NCBI GenBank assembly: GCA_019694145.1
Contig: JAIBCJ010000011.1
Location: 1-32,659, forward strand
Source: Solirubrobacterales bacterium
GTDB taxonomy: Bacteria; Actinomycetota; Thermoleophilia; Solirubrobacterales; 70-9
DNA: 32,659 nt
Direction: 5' to 3'
Below are positions 16,444 to 24,680 of the stretch, one piece after another; within the stretch, counting starts at the first letter, position 1; every line of letters begins with the position of its first letter. A program made the position numbers and the translations under genes. The notes under the pieces are model-generated. The model ran no database searches. It was not told the origin of the DNA and was given only the letters and a program-made list of their open reading frames with translations.

Positions 16444-18120
16444 TCAGGAACCGGCCGGGTTGAGACCTTCGGCCTTGACGGTGCCAAGCCACTCGTCGAT
16501 CTGGCGCTTCTTCTCGATGTCACCCCAGCCAAGACCGTGCGCCATCACCGCAGCGAGGGGCTCGACCGAGTCGGCGGTCGCGAGGCTGGAGGCGGCGGTC
16601 AGCCCGAGCCTGGTTCGCCGCAACAGCACATCGGCCAGCGAGCGGGCCTGCTCGAATTCGATTGCGATGCGGGCTTCAGCCATCAGGTCCGGCATCCCGT
16701 CGACGATCGGTCGGGCCATTTCGGGATCCGATTCGGCGATGCGGATCACTCCCCTGGCGGCGTGGCCGTAACGGAAGGCGAGCTGGGCCAGCGACTCCTT
16801 GCTGACGCCTTCCGGGGCGCTCAGCTCGGCCGGGTCGATCTCCATCCCGAGCGGGATCTCGGCCGTCTGGCAGCGCGCTTCCCGGCCTGCCCTTTCGACG
16901 ATCCGGTCCACGGTCTGCTTCGCCATCCGCCGCCAGGTGGTGAGCTTGCCACCGGTGATGGTCAGCATCCCCGATGAGGTCTCGTAGAGCTCGGCCTGGC
17001 GGGAGATGTCGACGGATTTGCGGGGATCACCCGTGCTGATCAGGGGCCTGACCCCGGCGAAGGCCCCGACGATGTCGGAGTCGGTCAGGGAAAGGTCCAT
17101 GAACTCGTTCAGCGCGTTCATCAGGTACTCGATGTCGTCTTCGGTGGCCGCGACTTCCTCGATGCCGCCGTCGTGATCGACGTCGGTGGTCCCGACCAGG
17201 GTCCGGCCGTACCAGGGCAAGGCGAAGATCCTGCGGCCCTCGCCGGCCGGCACGATGCAGGCGGCCCGGCCCATGTCTACGTCATCGGCGGAGAAAAGCA
17301 GGTGGGCGCCCCGGCTCGGTGCGATCTTCGGGATGTCCTCTTCCCGTTCGATTTCGCCCGGCCGGATCTGGTCGGCCCAGACCCCGGTCGCGTTGACGAT
17401 GTTGTCGGCCTCGACGACCACAGTTTCGCCCGATGCAATTTCGGTGAACTCGACCTGCCGGGCCTTGCCGCTCTTCTCCAGCACCCGGGTGACGTTGGCG
17501 CCGTTCAGGCAGACCGCGCCGAAGCGTTCGGCCTCGCCCAGCACGGTGAGGACGAGCCGCGCGTCATCGGTCTGGCAGTCATAGAAGAGGTAGGCCGATT
17601 CAGGGTCGCGCGTCTCCAGGGCCGGGACCAGTTCGAGCAGCTCTTCCCGGTCGATCGTCCGGTGCCGGTCCGGTGACCAGGATTCCTCCGCCTCGGCCGG
17701 TCGCCGGCGCCAGCGCCGCTCGCGGCGGTTGCGCCCGCTGGTCGCCCCGGCCAGCACGTCGTAGGCCCCGAGGCCCAGCCCGACCTTGCGATCCGGCTTC
17801 TCCTCCCCGAAGCTCGGCACCAGAAACGGGGTCGGATAGACCAGATGCGGAGCCAGCTCGACCAGGAGCTGGCGCTCGAGCAGCGCTTCACGGACCAGCC
17901 CCACGTCAAAGTTCTCGAGGTACCGGAGGCCGCCGTGAACCATTTTCGAGGAGCGGGATGAGGTTCCGATCGCGTAGTCGCGACCTTCCAGCAAGGCGAC
18001 CGAGTAGCCGCGGGAGGCCGCGTCGAGCGCGACTCCGGCCCCGGTGATCCCGCCGCCGATCACGACCACCTCGAAATGCGATCCGGCGATCGCCTCCAGC
18101 GACTGGCTTCGACCTACCAA
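16444..18120 (-). CDS. glpD: FAD-dependent glycerol-3-phosphate dehydrogenase
   Basis: Oxidises sn-glycerol-3-phosphate to dihydroxyacetone phosphate at the membrane and passes electrons to quinone. The 558-residue protein shows the dinucleotide-binding motif VVVIGGGITGAG near residue 18, SSRSSKMVHGGLRYLE typical of GlpD, NATGVWAD, LVGTTDVDHDG and GVRPLI, followed by a C-terminal helical domain. The start appears to be a TTG at 18118-18120, since it is the only start codon leaving a normal N-terminus before the FAD motif; it overlaps the preceding gene by 7 bp. No glpF or glpK lies nearby. Confidence 0.93.
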   Translation of the reverse strand: MVGRSQSLEAIAGSHFEVVVIGGGITGAGVALDAASRGYSVALLEGRDYAIGTSSRSSKMVHGGLRYLENFDVGLVREALLERQLLVELAPHLVYPTPFLVPSFGEEKPDRKVGLGLGAYDVLAGATSGRNRRERRWRRRPAEAEESWSPDRHRTIDREELLELVPALETRDPESAYLFYDCQTDDARLVLTVLGEAERFGAVCLNGANVTRVLEKSGKARQVEFTEIASGETVVVEADNIVNATGVWADQIRPGEIEREEDIPKIAPSRGAHLLFSADDVDMGRAACIVPAGEGRRIFALPWYGRTLVGTTDVDHDGGIEEVAATEDDIEYLMNALNEFMDLSLTDSDIVGAFAGVRPLISTGDPRKSVDISRQAELYETSSGMLTITGGKLTTWRRMAKQTVDRIVERAGREARCQTAEIPLGMEIDPAELSAPEGVSKESLAQLAFRYGHAARGVIRIAESDPEMARPIVDGMPDLMAEARIAIEFEQARSLADVLLRRTRLGLTAASSLATADSVEPLAAVMAHGLGWGDIEKKRQIDEWLGTVKAEGLNPAGS

Positions 18121-20126
18121 TTGAGCCGCCGGACCAGCAGGATGGTGCCGCCGCAGAGGAAACCGCTGACCGCAAGCCCGACCAGGGTCGCAACTAGCGG
18201 TGAAGGCTGAGGGCCGGCCTCGGATGCGGCCAGCACTTCGGCGCTCGGCGCTTCCGGAATGACCGGTGCCACGGTGTCGGTCGGGGGCAGCGTGGTGGCA
18301 GAAGATGATCCGTCGCCGCCATTGGTGCCGCTGCCGCTGCCGGAGCCGTTGCCGTTCCCGGAGCCCTGGTTGCCGCCGTTGCCGCCGTTTGCGCCGCTGC
18401 CGGAACCGGCACTGGCGCTGCCCGTGTTGCCCGTCCCGGCGAGCGACCCGGCCGGCAGGGTCCCGCCGGTTGAGGTGCCGCCGGTGTTCGAGCCGTCCCC
18501 GGGAGCGGTGCCGCCCGAGCCGTTGTTCGCATCGTTGCCATTGTCGGCCCGCGGCGGCGCCCCGATCGGCAAGGGCTGCCCGGCCAGAGCGGTCGTGCCG
18601 TCGGCGGTCACCCAGACCCTGGTCACGTCGTTGTCCCTGGCGTAGAAAATGCTGCCGTCATCCTGTTGCAGCGAAAGCAGGTAGTCGGCGGCCGAGTTGC
18701 CGTTCTTCTTCAGGTAGTTGACGCTGCGGTCCTGGGCGACCAGACCCTGCATTACGAGGCCGGTCGACTGTGCGTTGACGTTGCCGCTGTTGCCGAAACC
18801 GCCGGACTTCTTCTGGATCCCGTCGAGGAATTTGATCGCCCGGTTTGCCACCTTGTCGCCGGTGACCGCCATCAGGGCGGTACCGGTTGAATCGGAATCG
18901 CTGTCCGAGCCTTTGGAAATGCCCCAGCCTCCGTTGTCGTTTTGCGCCCCGTGAAGCCAGTCGAGTGAATACTGCGCGTCTTTGGTGGCGGCGACCGAGC
19001 GAAAGGCGAGCACCGCGAAAGCGGTCACGTTCACGTCGTTGCCGAAGGAACCGTTGCCGCGCCTGGCCCTCAGCGCCTTGATCAGGTTGCGCCCCTTGAA
19101 GTCCCGCGGGTCCTGGCCGACCGTCTTCATCGCGAGGATGGTCAGGGCGATGTCGCTGGCGTCATTGATGTCGTCGCGGTGATTGACCAGATAGCCGTAG
19201 GGCGTGGCGTTGGTCTTCACGTCCAGCGGGTTGGTCCCGGCCGCGGCGAGAGCGAACATCGCCCGGGCGGTGATGCCGACCGAAGAGGTGCTGCCCGGGA
19301 TCGAGGAGAAACCGCCGTCCGTGTTCTGCTGGGTCTTCAGCCAGGCCGCGGCGCTCTTCGCTTCGCCCGTGTACGCCGCCTCCGCCCTCTGCGGGCCTCC
19401 GCCGGCAAAGGCGATGAGCAGCGCCGCGAGCAGGATCAGGCTCACCCCGGCGGCACCTGCCGGTTGCGCGGGCCGGTCCCGGGGCGGCCCGGGATCAGGC
19501 GGGGCCGCTTCCCCGGTCGGGACCTGACGCCACTGGAACCGGTCGCGAAAGCGGGTCAGGGCGGCGATCATCGCCGGCCCTGCAGCGAGGGCGAAGATGA
19601 TGTTTCCGGTCATGTGCGCGATATCGAAGGGAATTGCTCTTACCTCGAGTGCAAGGTACCGGTCCAGGGAGATTTCCCCCCCGAATGCGACCATCGTCTC
19701 AAGATTCATCCAGGCGCCGAAAACGACCCCGGCCAGCCCGCAGAAGGCGGCCAGGGTCCAGCGATTGACCCTTCCCCGTGCCAGATGAAAGAGGACACCG
19801 CCAGCCACACCGCACATGCCCCAGGCAACCATCTGCCAGGGCGTCCAGACTCCCTGGCCGAGCCAGAAGTTTGAGACCAGCCCGCCCAGGGCACCGACCG
19901 CGAACCCCGGGGCCGGCCCGAGCACGAAGCCGGCGATGATCACGATGTCGGTGGTCGCGACCACGTTCGGGATCGGCGCGAGCACAATCCGGCCGGCCAC
20001 CGCCAGCGCGGCCAGCACGGCGACCAGGGCGACGATCTGGGACGGCGGGCGCGAACGCTCGTACCAGAGCATCCCGGCCCCGAGCGTGAACAGCAACACC
20101 ACCACGCTGACCAGCTGCCAGCTCAT
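18114..20126 (-). CDS. ECF transporter S component fused to extracellular alpha/alpha-toroid domain (predicted corrinoid uptake)
   Basis: A 670-residue multi-domain membrane protein. Residues 1-195 are a six-helix S component of an energy-coupling factor transporter, with PNVVATTDIVIIAGFVLGP and a following WLGQGVWTPWQM segment. A linker and a further helix (226-243) lead to an outer domain (252-515) of terpene-cyclase/prenyltransferase-like repeats, seen as QQNTDGGFSS, QNDNGGWG, KKSGGFG and QQDDGSIF. A Gly/Ser/Asn spacer (about 525-610) and a C-terminal helix (644-664) follow. The T and A genes are directly upstream and the operon follows a cobalamin riboswitch, so the substrate is probably cobalamin or a related corrinoid. 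The toroid is the fold of the alpha domain of animal intrinsic factor and transcobalamin; a role in ligand capture is inference. Start overlaps the ATPase stop (ATGA). Confidence 0.85.
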   Translation of the reverse strand: MSWQLVSVVVLLFTLGAGMLWYERSRPPSQIVALVAVLAALAVAGRIVLAPIPNVVATTDIVIIAGFVLGPAPGFAVGALGGLVSNFWLGQGVWTPWQMVAWGMCGVAGGVLFHLARGRVNRWTLAAFCGLAGVVFGAWMNLETMVAFGGEISLDRYLALEVRAIPFDIAHMTGNIIFALAAGPAMIAALTRFRDRFQWRQVPTGEAAPPDPGPPRDRPAQPAGAAGVSLILLAALLIAFAGGGPQRAEAAYTGEAKSAAAWLKTQQNTDGGFSSIPGSTSSVGITARAMFALAAAGTNPLDVKTNATPYGYLVNHRDDINDASDIALTILAMKTVGQDPRDFKGRNLIKALRARRGNGSFGNDVNVTAFAVLAFRSVAATKDAQYSLDWLHGAQNDNGGWGISKGSDSDSDSTGTALMAVTGDKVANRAIKFLDGIQKKSGGFGNSGNVNAQSTGLVMQGLVAQDRSVNYLKKNGNSAADYLLSLQQDDGSIFYARDNDVTRVWVTADGTTALAGQPLPIGAPPRADNGNDANNGSGGTAPGDGSNTGGTSTGGTLPAGSLAGTGNTGSASAGSGSGANGGNGGNQGSGNGNGSGSGSGTNGGDGSSSATTLPPTDTVAPVIPEAPSAEVLAASEAGPQPSPLVATLVGLAVSGFLCGGTILLVRRLNW

Positions 20127-21796
20127 GTTTCCCTCTTCAGGAACTCGATCCCCTGCTCGACCGAAACCAGGCCAGGCTGGTCGAGTACCCGGGCGGCCTC
20201 GGAGGCGAAGTACCAGCCTCCGCTGAGCACGGTCGGCATTTCGGCGTCGGCCACCACCTCGCCGTCACCGAGCAGGACGACCCGATCGGCGAATGAAACC
20301 GCGAATTCGACGTCATGGGTCGAGATCACGACCGCGGCGCCCTGACCGGACAGGCGTCCGGCAAGTTCGGTCAAGTGTCCCTTGAGCCCCCGGTCCATTC
20401 CGCGGGTCGGCTCGTCGAGGCAGACCAGGCCGGGCACCGCCTCACCTTCCATGCGTCCGGCCAGGGCGATCGCCAGGGCCAGCCGCTGACGCTCGCCACC
20501 GGAAAGATCGCGCGGATCCCGGTCGGGTGAGACATCCAGACCGACCGCGCCCAGGGCCGCCTCCCCGGCCGGACCTGAAAGTTCGTCGCCAACCCGCTCG
20601 CGGACCAGGAAATCACCCGGGTTCTGGGTCAGAAGCGCGATCCCCCCCGGTGCTCTGATCCTGCCCGAGACCGGGTCGATCAAGCCGGCAGCGGCCCGCA
20701 GCAAAGTCGACTTGCCGGCCCCGTTCCGGCCCATCAGGGCCACCCTCTCCCCGGCCTGTACTTCCAGGTCGATTCCGCGCAGCACGTCGACCGGGCCGTC
20801 ACCGGGGTCGAGCTCGACCCAGAGTCGCTTCGCTTCCAGTGCCACCGAAGAACCGGCCCGTGAACCCGAATCCAGACCCCTCCCACGCTTTCCGGGGGCG
20901 TCTGGCCACCGATTCGGTGGCTGATCGCCCCCGGAATCGCGGGCGCGGAGGATCTGGCGGGCATCGCGAACTCCGACCGGCAGGGGCTCGATGTCTGACC
21001 CGGCGAACATCAGGGCAGAAGGCGTGGCCAGCTCGGGCTTGTTCGCGATCGCCCAGGCGAGGAAGTCCCGGGGAGTTCCGTCGAAGCCGATGCGGCCCTC
21101 GTCCATGGCGACAACCCGGTCGGCGGCGGGCAGGCAGCGCTCGAGCCGGTGCTCGGCCAGAACCACCGCCACGCCCCACTCCTCGTTCAGGCGCCTGAGC
21201 AGCCAGATCAGCTCATCGCCGGATACCGGGTCGAGCTGCGAGGTCGGTTCATCGAGCAGGATCAGCGGCGGCCGGGTGACCAGGGCGACGGCAAGCGCGA
21301 CCCGCTGGAGCTCACCGCCGGAGAGCGTGGTCACGGTGCGAGGCAGAAGGTGCGGGATGCCGAGCGCGAGGGCAACCTCTTCAACCGCCCGGGCCCGTTC
21401 GGCGGGATGGTCGCCGCGGAAGCGAAGCGGCAGGTCGAGCTCAGCCGCGACCGTGGTCGAAACGATCTGGGTCTCCGGGTCCTGGGCGACGTATCCGACC
21501 ACGTCGGCCAGCTCACCAGGCCCGCTCTCCAGGATCGAGCGGCCGCCGACCCGGGCGGCACCGGCGATCTCGCCGCCGTGGAAATGCGGGATCAATCCGC
21601 AACCCGCCCGAAGCAGCGAGGTCTTGCCCGATCCCGAACCACCGGCCAGGACGATGAACTCGCCCGGCTCGATCGCCAGCGAAACCTCCGCGAGGGCAGC
21701 CACCTCCGACCCGGAGTATCGGTATCCGAGCCCTTCGAATTCGAGCGCCAGACCAGCCCTGCGGCCGGCTGACCGTTCGGCGGTAACCGGGTTCAC
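20123..21796 (-). CDS. ECF transporter ATPase, fused EcfA1-EcfA2
   Basis: Energising subunit of the ECF transporter in one 557-residue chain with two ABC domains. Domain 1: Walker A GGSGSGKT (52-59), LSGGELQRVALA (about 158-169), LILLDEPT. Domain 2: Walker A GRNGAGKS (about 356-363), LSGGERQRLALA, LVCLDEPTRGMD, and a His-switch in STHD. Separate ecfA1/ecfA2 genes are more usual; fused forms are known. The GTG at 21794-21796 is taken as start because it overlaps the T-component stop as GTGA, the pattern seen through this operon; an ATG 45 bases upstream is the alternative. Confidence 0.93.
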   Translation of the reverse strand: MNPVTAERSAGRRAGLALEFEGLGYRYSGSEVAALAEVSLAIEPGEFIVLAGGSGSGKTSLLRAGCGLIPHFHGGEIAGAARVGGRSILESGPGELADVVGYVAQDPETQIVSTTVAAELDLPLRFRGDHPAERARAVEEVALALGIPHLLPRTVTTLSGGELQRVALAVALVTRPPLILLDEPTSQLDPVSGDELIWLLRRLNEEWGVAVVLAEHRLERCLPAADRVVAMDEGRIGFDGTPRDFLAWAIANKPELATPSALMFAGSDIEPLPVGVRDARQILRARDSGGDQPPNRWPDAPGKRGRGLDSGSRAGSSVALEAKRLWVELDPGDGPVDVLRGIDLEVQAGERVALMGRNGAGKSTLLRAAAGLIDPVSGRIRAPGGIALLTQNPGDFLVRERVGDELSGPAGEAALGAVGLDVSPDRDPRDLSGGERQRLALAIALAGRMEGEAVPGLVCLDEPTRGMDRGLKGHLTELAGRLSGQGAAVVISTHDVEFAVSFADRVVLLGDGEVVADAEMPTVLSGGWYFASEAARVLDQPGLVSVEQGIEFLKRET

Positions 21797-22683
21797 CGGC
21801 GCACCCCCCTGCCACCCCGCCGCCAGGTCACGAATCCGCAAAGCAGGAAGGTGAGGGCGGCGAGCGGCCCTTCGGCCCCGACCGGGTAGCTGATCCCGGG
21901 GTAGGTGACGAAACGACCGGATCCGGCCAGGAGCTCGAAGAAGGCGAGCAGGGTCAGGAGCAAACCGCCGATCCAGAAGCGGCGATCGAAACGCGAAGGG
22001 GCCGGCCTGAACCGGGTGGACTCAGCCGATAGCCCGTAACCGCGAAGCTCGAGCGTGGCTGCCACGTCAACTGCCCGGTCGAGTGAACCGGCCAGCAGCC
22101 GGTGCACCATCGCCCCCCGGCTGACCGGGCTGGCCGCCGGGCCGCGAAGCTCCGCCGCCTCCCCGATCCGGGCGTAATCGGTGGCCGCGAGGGGAACCAG
22201 GCGCGAGATAAGGGTTGCGGTGAGAGCGGAGCGGCGGGCGATGCCGTGGACCGCCTGCAGGATCCGGTCCGGGTCGACGCAGGCCGACCAGACGCCGATC
22301 ACGACCATCGTGCCGATCACCCTAAGACCGATCAGCATGCCCGCAGCGATCGCCTCCGCGGTTACTTCGACCTGCCCCAGCAGGGGCCAGTCACCGAGCC
22401 GCGCGAGAACGGTGGCTCCGCGGCTGGTGACCAGCGCGTTGACGATGACCATGGTCAGAGCGAGGAAGGCACCGAGCTTCAGCGAGAAGTTCACCGCCCG
22501 GCCGGCTCCGCATCCGTAACCGGCGAGCGCCGCGCCGGCCGTGGCGAAAACCAGTACCAGGGGGTCGGAAGAAAAGAAGCAGACCAGCAGGTAGGCGCCG
22601 AGGTAGAGCGCAACCGGCGCGAGCGAGGCCGACTGAACGGTTTCCCGCCGGGGCACGAAGGCGATCGGGGAGAGCTTCTTCAT
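21793..22683 (-). CDS. ECF transporter T component (EcfT, CbiQ family)
   Basis: Transmembrane scaffold that couples the ATPase to the S component. The 296-residue protein has about six hydrophobic segments and a long cytoplasmic coupling region with two helix-end motifs, AAELRG and ATLELRG, which stand where EcfT proteins have their two Ala-Arg-Gly motifs; the central Arg-Gly is kept in both. Gap of 8 bp to the lipoprotein gene upstream and a 4-bp overlap with the ATPase downstream. Confidence 0.9.
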   Translation of the reverse strand: MKKLSPIAFVPRRETVQSASLAPVALYLGAYLLVCFFSSDPLVLVFATAGAALAGYGCGAGRAVNFSLKLGAFLALTMVIVNALVTSRGATVLARLGDWPLLGQVEVTAEAIAAGMLIGLRVIGTMVVIGVWSACVDPDRILQAVHGIARRSALTATLISRLVPLAATDYARIGEAAELRGPAASPVSRGAMVHRLLAGSLDRAVDVAATLELRGYGLSAESTRFRPAPSRFDRRFWIGGLLLTLLAFFELLAGSGRFVTYPGISYPVGAEGPLAALTFLLCGFVTWRRGGRGVRR

Positions 22684-22691
22684 GGCCGGCC

Positions 22692-23660
22692 TCAGGGTAA
22701 GGGCAGGGACGAGACCTGTCCGTCGTTTACAACCGCCGCGTACCTGCGGGCAAGGTCGCCCGGGTTGAGCGCCGCGGCCGCCATCCGAACCGCCTGGTCC
22801 GTTCCGCCGGTGACCAGCCAGACGGGCGGATCGTCGGCTCGGCGCAATGCGGCCACGAGGCCGGCATCGGGGCCGTACTTCCTTCCCACGCGGCCATCGA
22901 CCCTTAGTCCTTCGACTGCAAGGGTCGGAGCCGGTTTGCCATCTTTCTCGAGAACGGGTCCGACGCCGAAACCGGCGAAGACTCCGCTGGCGGAGGGTCC
23001 CCGGTTGAGTCTTTTCATTTCCGGGATCTCGAGCAGATCGGGAAGAGCGCCGACCACAATCCGCATGTTCTCTCCCCTGTCTTTCAGCGTGACACCGTCC
23101 CCTTCGAGCTGGTTCTCGACCATCCGGCAGGCCGTTTCCTCACCGAGGCAGTCGATCTCGACGCCCCAGTCCCGGTTGTCGTAGCCGGTCGAAAAGGGGG
23201 CCGGGTAGGAACCGACCACAGCCCCGACCTCCATCGCGTCGGTCCAGTCGCGGTAATCCCACCAGACGCGGTCGCCGCCGGTGACCGGGAACTGGGCCGA
23301 GCCGCGTTCGGCAACGATGCCGTTAACGGCGAAGAACCAGTCGAAACTGCGGCCGTCCTTCCGGTCGCCGGAGAGCCCGTCGACCGACTGAACGTACTCG
23401 CCGCCGTAGCGGGTCTCGAGTTCGGCGTTGCCGTCAAGGAGCCGCATTGCGTTGCTCGACTCGTTCACCGCCAGACCGGGATTGTCGAACAGCACCCGGG
23501 ACCCGTAGTCGCGGGTGACCAGCAGGCTGGCGTCACCCGTGTCCTCGCCTGGCCCGAGCCCGCAGCCGGCCAGGAGCAGACCAAAAAACAGTGCAACCGC
23601 CATGCCGACGGCCCGGGCAGGAAAGCCCCCGGACCGTCGGCTTTCGGTTGCGGACTTCAC
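22692..23660 (-). CDS. DUF4430 lipoprotein (transcobalamin C-terminal-like domain)
   Basis: A 322-residue exported lipoprotein. The N-terminus has a basic stretch, a hydrophobic segment and the lipobox LLAGC with Cys33. Residues about 46-150 fit the DUF4430 pattern: SNAMRLLDGN, DWFFAVNGI, a GDRVWWDYRDW close. The remaining half (about 160-322) contains no domain I recognise. DUF4430 is the family of the C-terminal beta domain of transcobalamin and intrinsic factor (InterPro Transcobalamin-like, C-terminal). The GTG at 23658-23660 is the start; it lies 9 nt after the upstream stop. Anchored outside the membrane, it would sit beside the ECF complex and could hand over or hold the corrinoid; this is inferred from context. 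Confidence 0.85.
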   Translation of the reverse strand: MKSATESRRSGGFPARAVGMAVALFFGLLLAGCGLGPGEDTGDASLLVTRDYGSRVLFDNPGLAVNESSNAMRLLDGNAELETRYGGEYVQSVDGLSGDRKDGRSFDWFFAVNGIVAERGSAQFPVTGGDRVWWDYRDWTDAMEVGAVVGSYPAPFSTGYDNRDWGVEIDCLGEETACRMVENQLEGDGVTLKDRGENMRIVVGALPDLLEIPEMKRLNRGPSASGVFAGFGVGPVLEKDGKPAPTLAVEGLRVDGRVGRKYGPDAGLVAALRRADDPPVWLVTGGTDQAVRMAAAALNPGDLARRYAAVVNDGQVSSLPLP

Positions 23661-23669
23661 TCGTTCCGC

Positions 23670-24395
23670 TTACTTCCGGATCGAAACCGAGACGCGGTTC
23701 GACGGGATCAGACTGCCCTGGCGGGCGACCAGATTCGTCCTGCCGTTGATGGTCAGGTAGGTGTATCCCTGCGCGTCGGTCAACGCTCCCTTTGCGCCGA
23801 AGACCCTGGCCCCCTCGACCGGGGTCCGCTTGCCGGCACCGGTGAAGGAGAAGACCCGGACCTTGACCCTGGCCCCTTTCCTTGCCTTGGTGGGAGCGTT
23901 CAGCACCAGTGAGTCCGGGGCCGTGTCCTCGTAGGTCCTGGCGAGGTAGAGCAGGATCGTGTCGCCGGCCTTGACCCTGGTGGTCTCGGCACCGGACATC
24001 GAGTCCTTGTTGTTCCGGCGGAGAACCCACCACTCCTTGTTTTTGGCCGAGACATCAGCGATACCGCAGATGCCGAAGCCGAAGTCACCGTCCGAGATCT
24101 TCAGCGGCTGAAGCGCCTTGTAGCGGAGCGATGCCTGGTAGAGCAGGCCAAGCGCGGTCGGACCGGTCACGGTGCGAGCCGGGCCGGCATGGCCGCCGAG
24201 GCAATCGTCGTTCGGCTTGATCTTCGCGGTGCCGGTCTTCACCTTGCCGTCGAAGATGATCTGACCCTTCCAGGTAACTACCCGGAGGTTGGCCGCGACC
24301 CTGTTTCCAGCCGCGGCAGGCTGCGCAGCCAGGCCAAGCAGCAGGGTCAGCCCGAGCAGCAACCCGAGGGCAGGTGAGGTAATTCGATTGGTCAT
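23670..24395 (-). CDS. Secreted DUF4430 protein (transcobalamin C-terminal-like domain)
   Basis: A 241-residue protein with a classical signal peptide (hydrophobic core followed by AQPAAAG) and no lipobox. The mature part begins with a DUF4430-like domain: TALGLLYQ, EWWVLRRNNKDSMSGA, VKAGDTILLYLA. The last 75 residues form an Ig-like or carboxypeptidase-regulatory-like beta domain with GARVFGAKGALTDAQGYTYLT. The ATG at 24393-24395 is chosen because AAAGGAA precedes it by 3-4 nt and the signal peptide starts there; the longer frame enters the riboswitch. First gene of the cobalamin-regulated operon, so it should be switched off when B12 is abundant. It may be a soluble or wall-associated partner of the lipoprotein. 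Confidence 0.85.
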   Translation of the reverse strand: MTNRITSPALGLLLGLTLLLGLAAQPAAAGNRVAANLRVVTWKGQIIFDGKVKTGTAKIKPNDDCLGGHAGPARTVTGPTALGLLYQASLRYKALQPLKISDGDFGFGICGIADVSAKNKEWWVLRRNNKDSMSGAETTRVKAGDTILLYLARTYEDTAPDSLVLNAPTKARKGARVKVRVFSFTGAGKRTPVEGARVFGAKGALTDAQGYTYLTINGRTNLVARQGSLIPSNRVSVSIRK

Positions 24396-24439
24396 GCGTT
24401 CCTTTTGTCCGGCGGCCCTACGCGAGACCGCTTTTTCGG

Positions 24440-24455
24440 TGCGCCATGTGGCGCA
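24440..24455 (-). promoter_or_regulatory. Hairpin between aptamer and first start codon
   Basis: Perfect inverted repeat TGCGCCA-TG-TGGCGCA just after the aptamer and about 45 nt before the ATG. It has no U-run, so control is more likely at translation than by termination. It may belong to the expression platform of the riboswitch. Confidence 0.45.
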
Positions 24456-24458
24456 AAG

Positions 24459-24620
24459 CCGGCAGGTCTTCGGACTTGGACGTTTGCTGGGAGGCAGCCT
24501 TCCCAGACCAATGGTCCAGTGGCTTTGTGCCTTCAAGGACGTCCCTACCGCTGCGCGTCAGTTCCGGACTCGGACCGGATTCCCTGACCCCGCTGAAGGG
24601 GTGCGACCGACTTCGCAGGC
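24459..24620 (-). promoter_or_regulatory. Cobalamin riboswitch (adenosylcobalamin/B12 element)
   Basis: Read on the minus strand this leader carries the conserved blocks of the B12 aptamer in the right order: the GGGAATCCGGT...TCCGGAACTG core (24560-24584), the ACGCGCAGCGGTA segment after it, the B12-box core GCCACTGG (24516-24523), the GGGAAGGC stretch (about 24496-24503), and the 3' signature GAAGACCTGCCGG (24459-24471). It precedes the secreted DUF4430 gene and the whole ECF set. Binding of B12 would lower expression of the operon. Exact ends are approximate. Confidence 0.95.
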
Positions 24621-24621
24621 G

Positions 24622-24656
24622 ATGATAGAGACTCCTGACGCGGCGTGACCTGTCAA
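24622..24656 (-). promoter_or_regulatory. Possible promoter of the cobalamin-uptake operon
   Basis: Minus strand TATCAT (24622-24627) would start transcription just before the aptamer. A perfect TTGACA lies at 24651-24656, but the spacer is 23 bases, longer than usual, so the -10 is better supported than the pair as a whole. Confidence 0.4.
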
Positions 24657-24680
24657 GATGCCGGATTCCGCCCCTCGCCC

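Noticed and set aside
18290..18560. Short repetitive GC-rich units that look like tandem repeats or a CRISPR
   Set aside because: They encode the Gly/Ser/Asn spacer of the S-component fusion and have no fixed repeat-spacer pattern. No CRISPR array or transposase was seen anywhere in the window.
24651..24680. Idea that dedA shares the cobalamin control
   Set aside because: The riboswitch is read only on the minus strand; dedA is on the plus strand and starts outside it.
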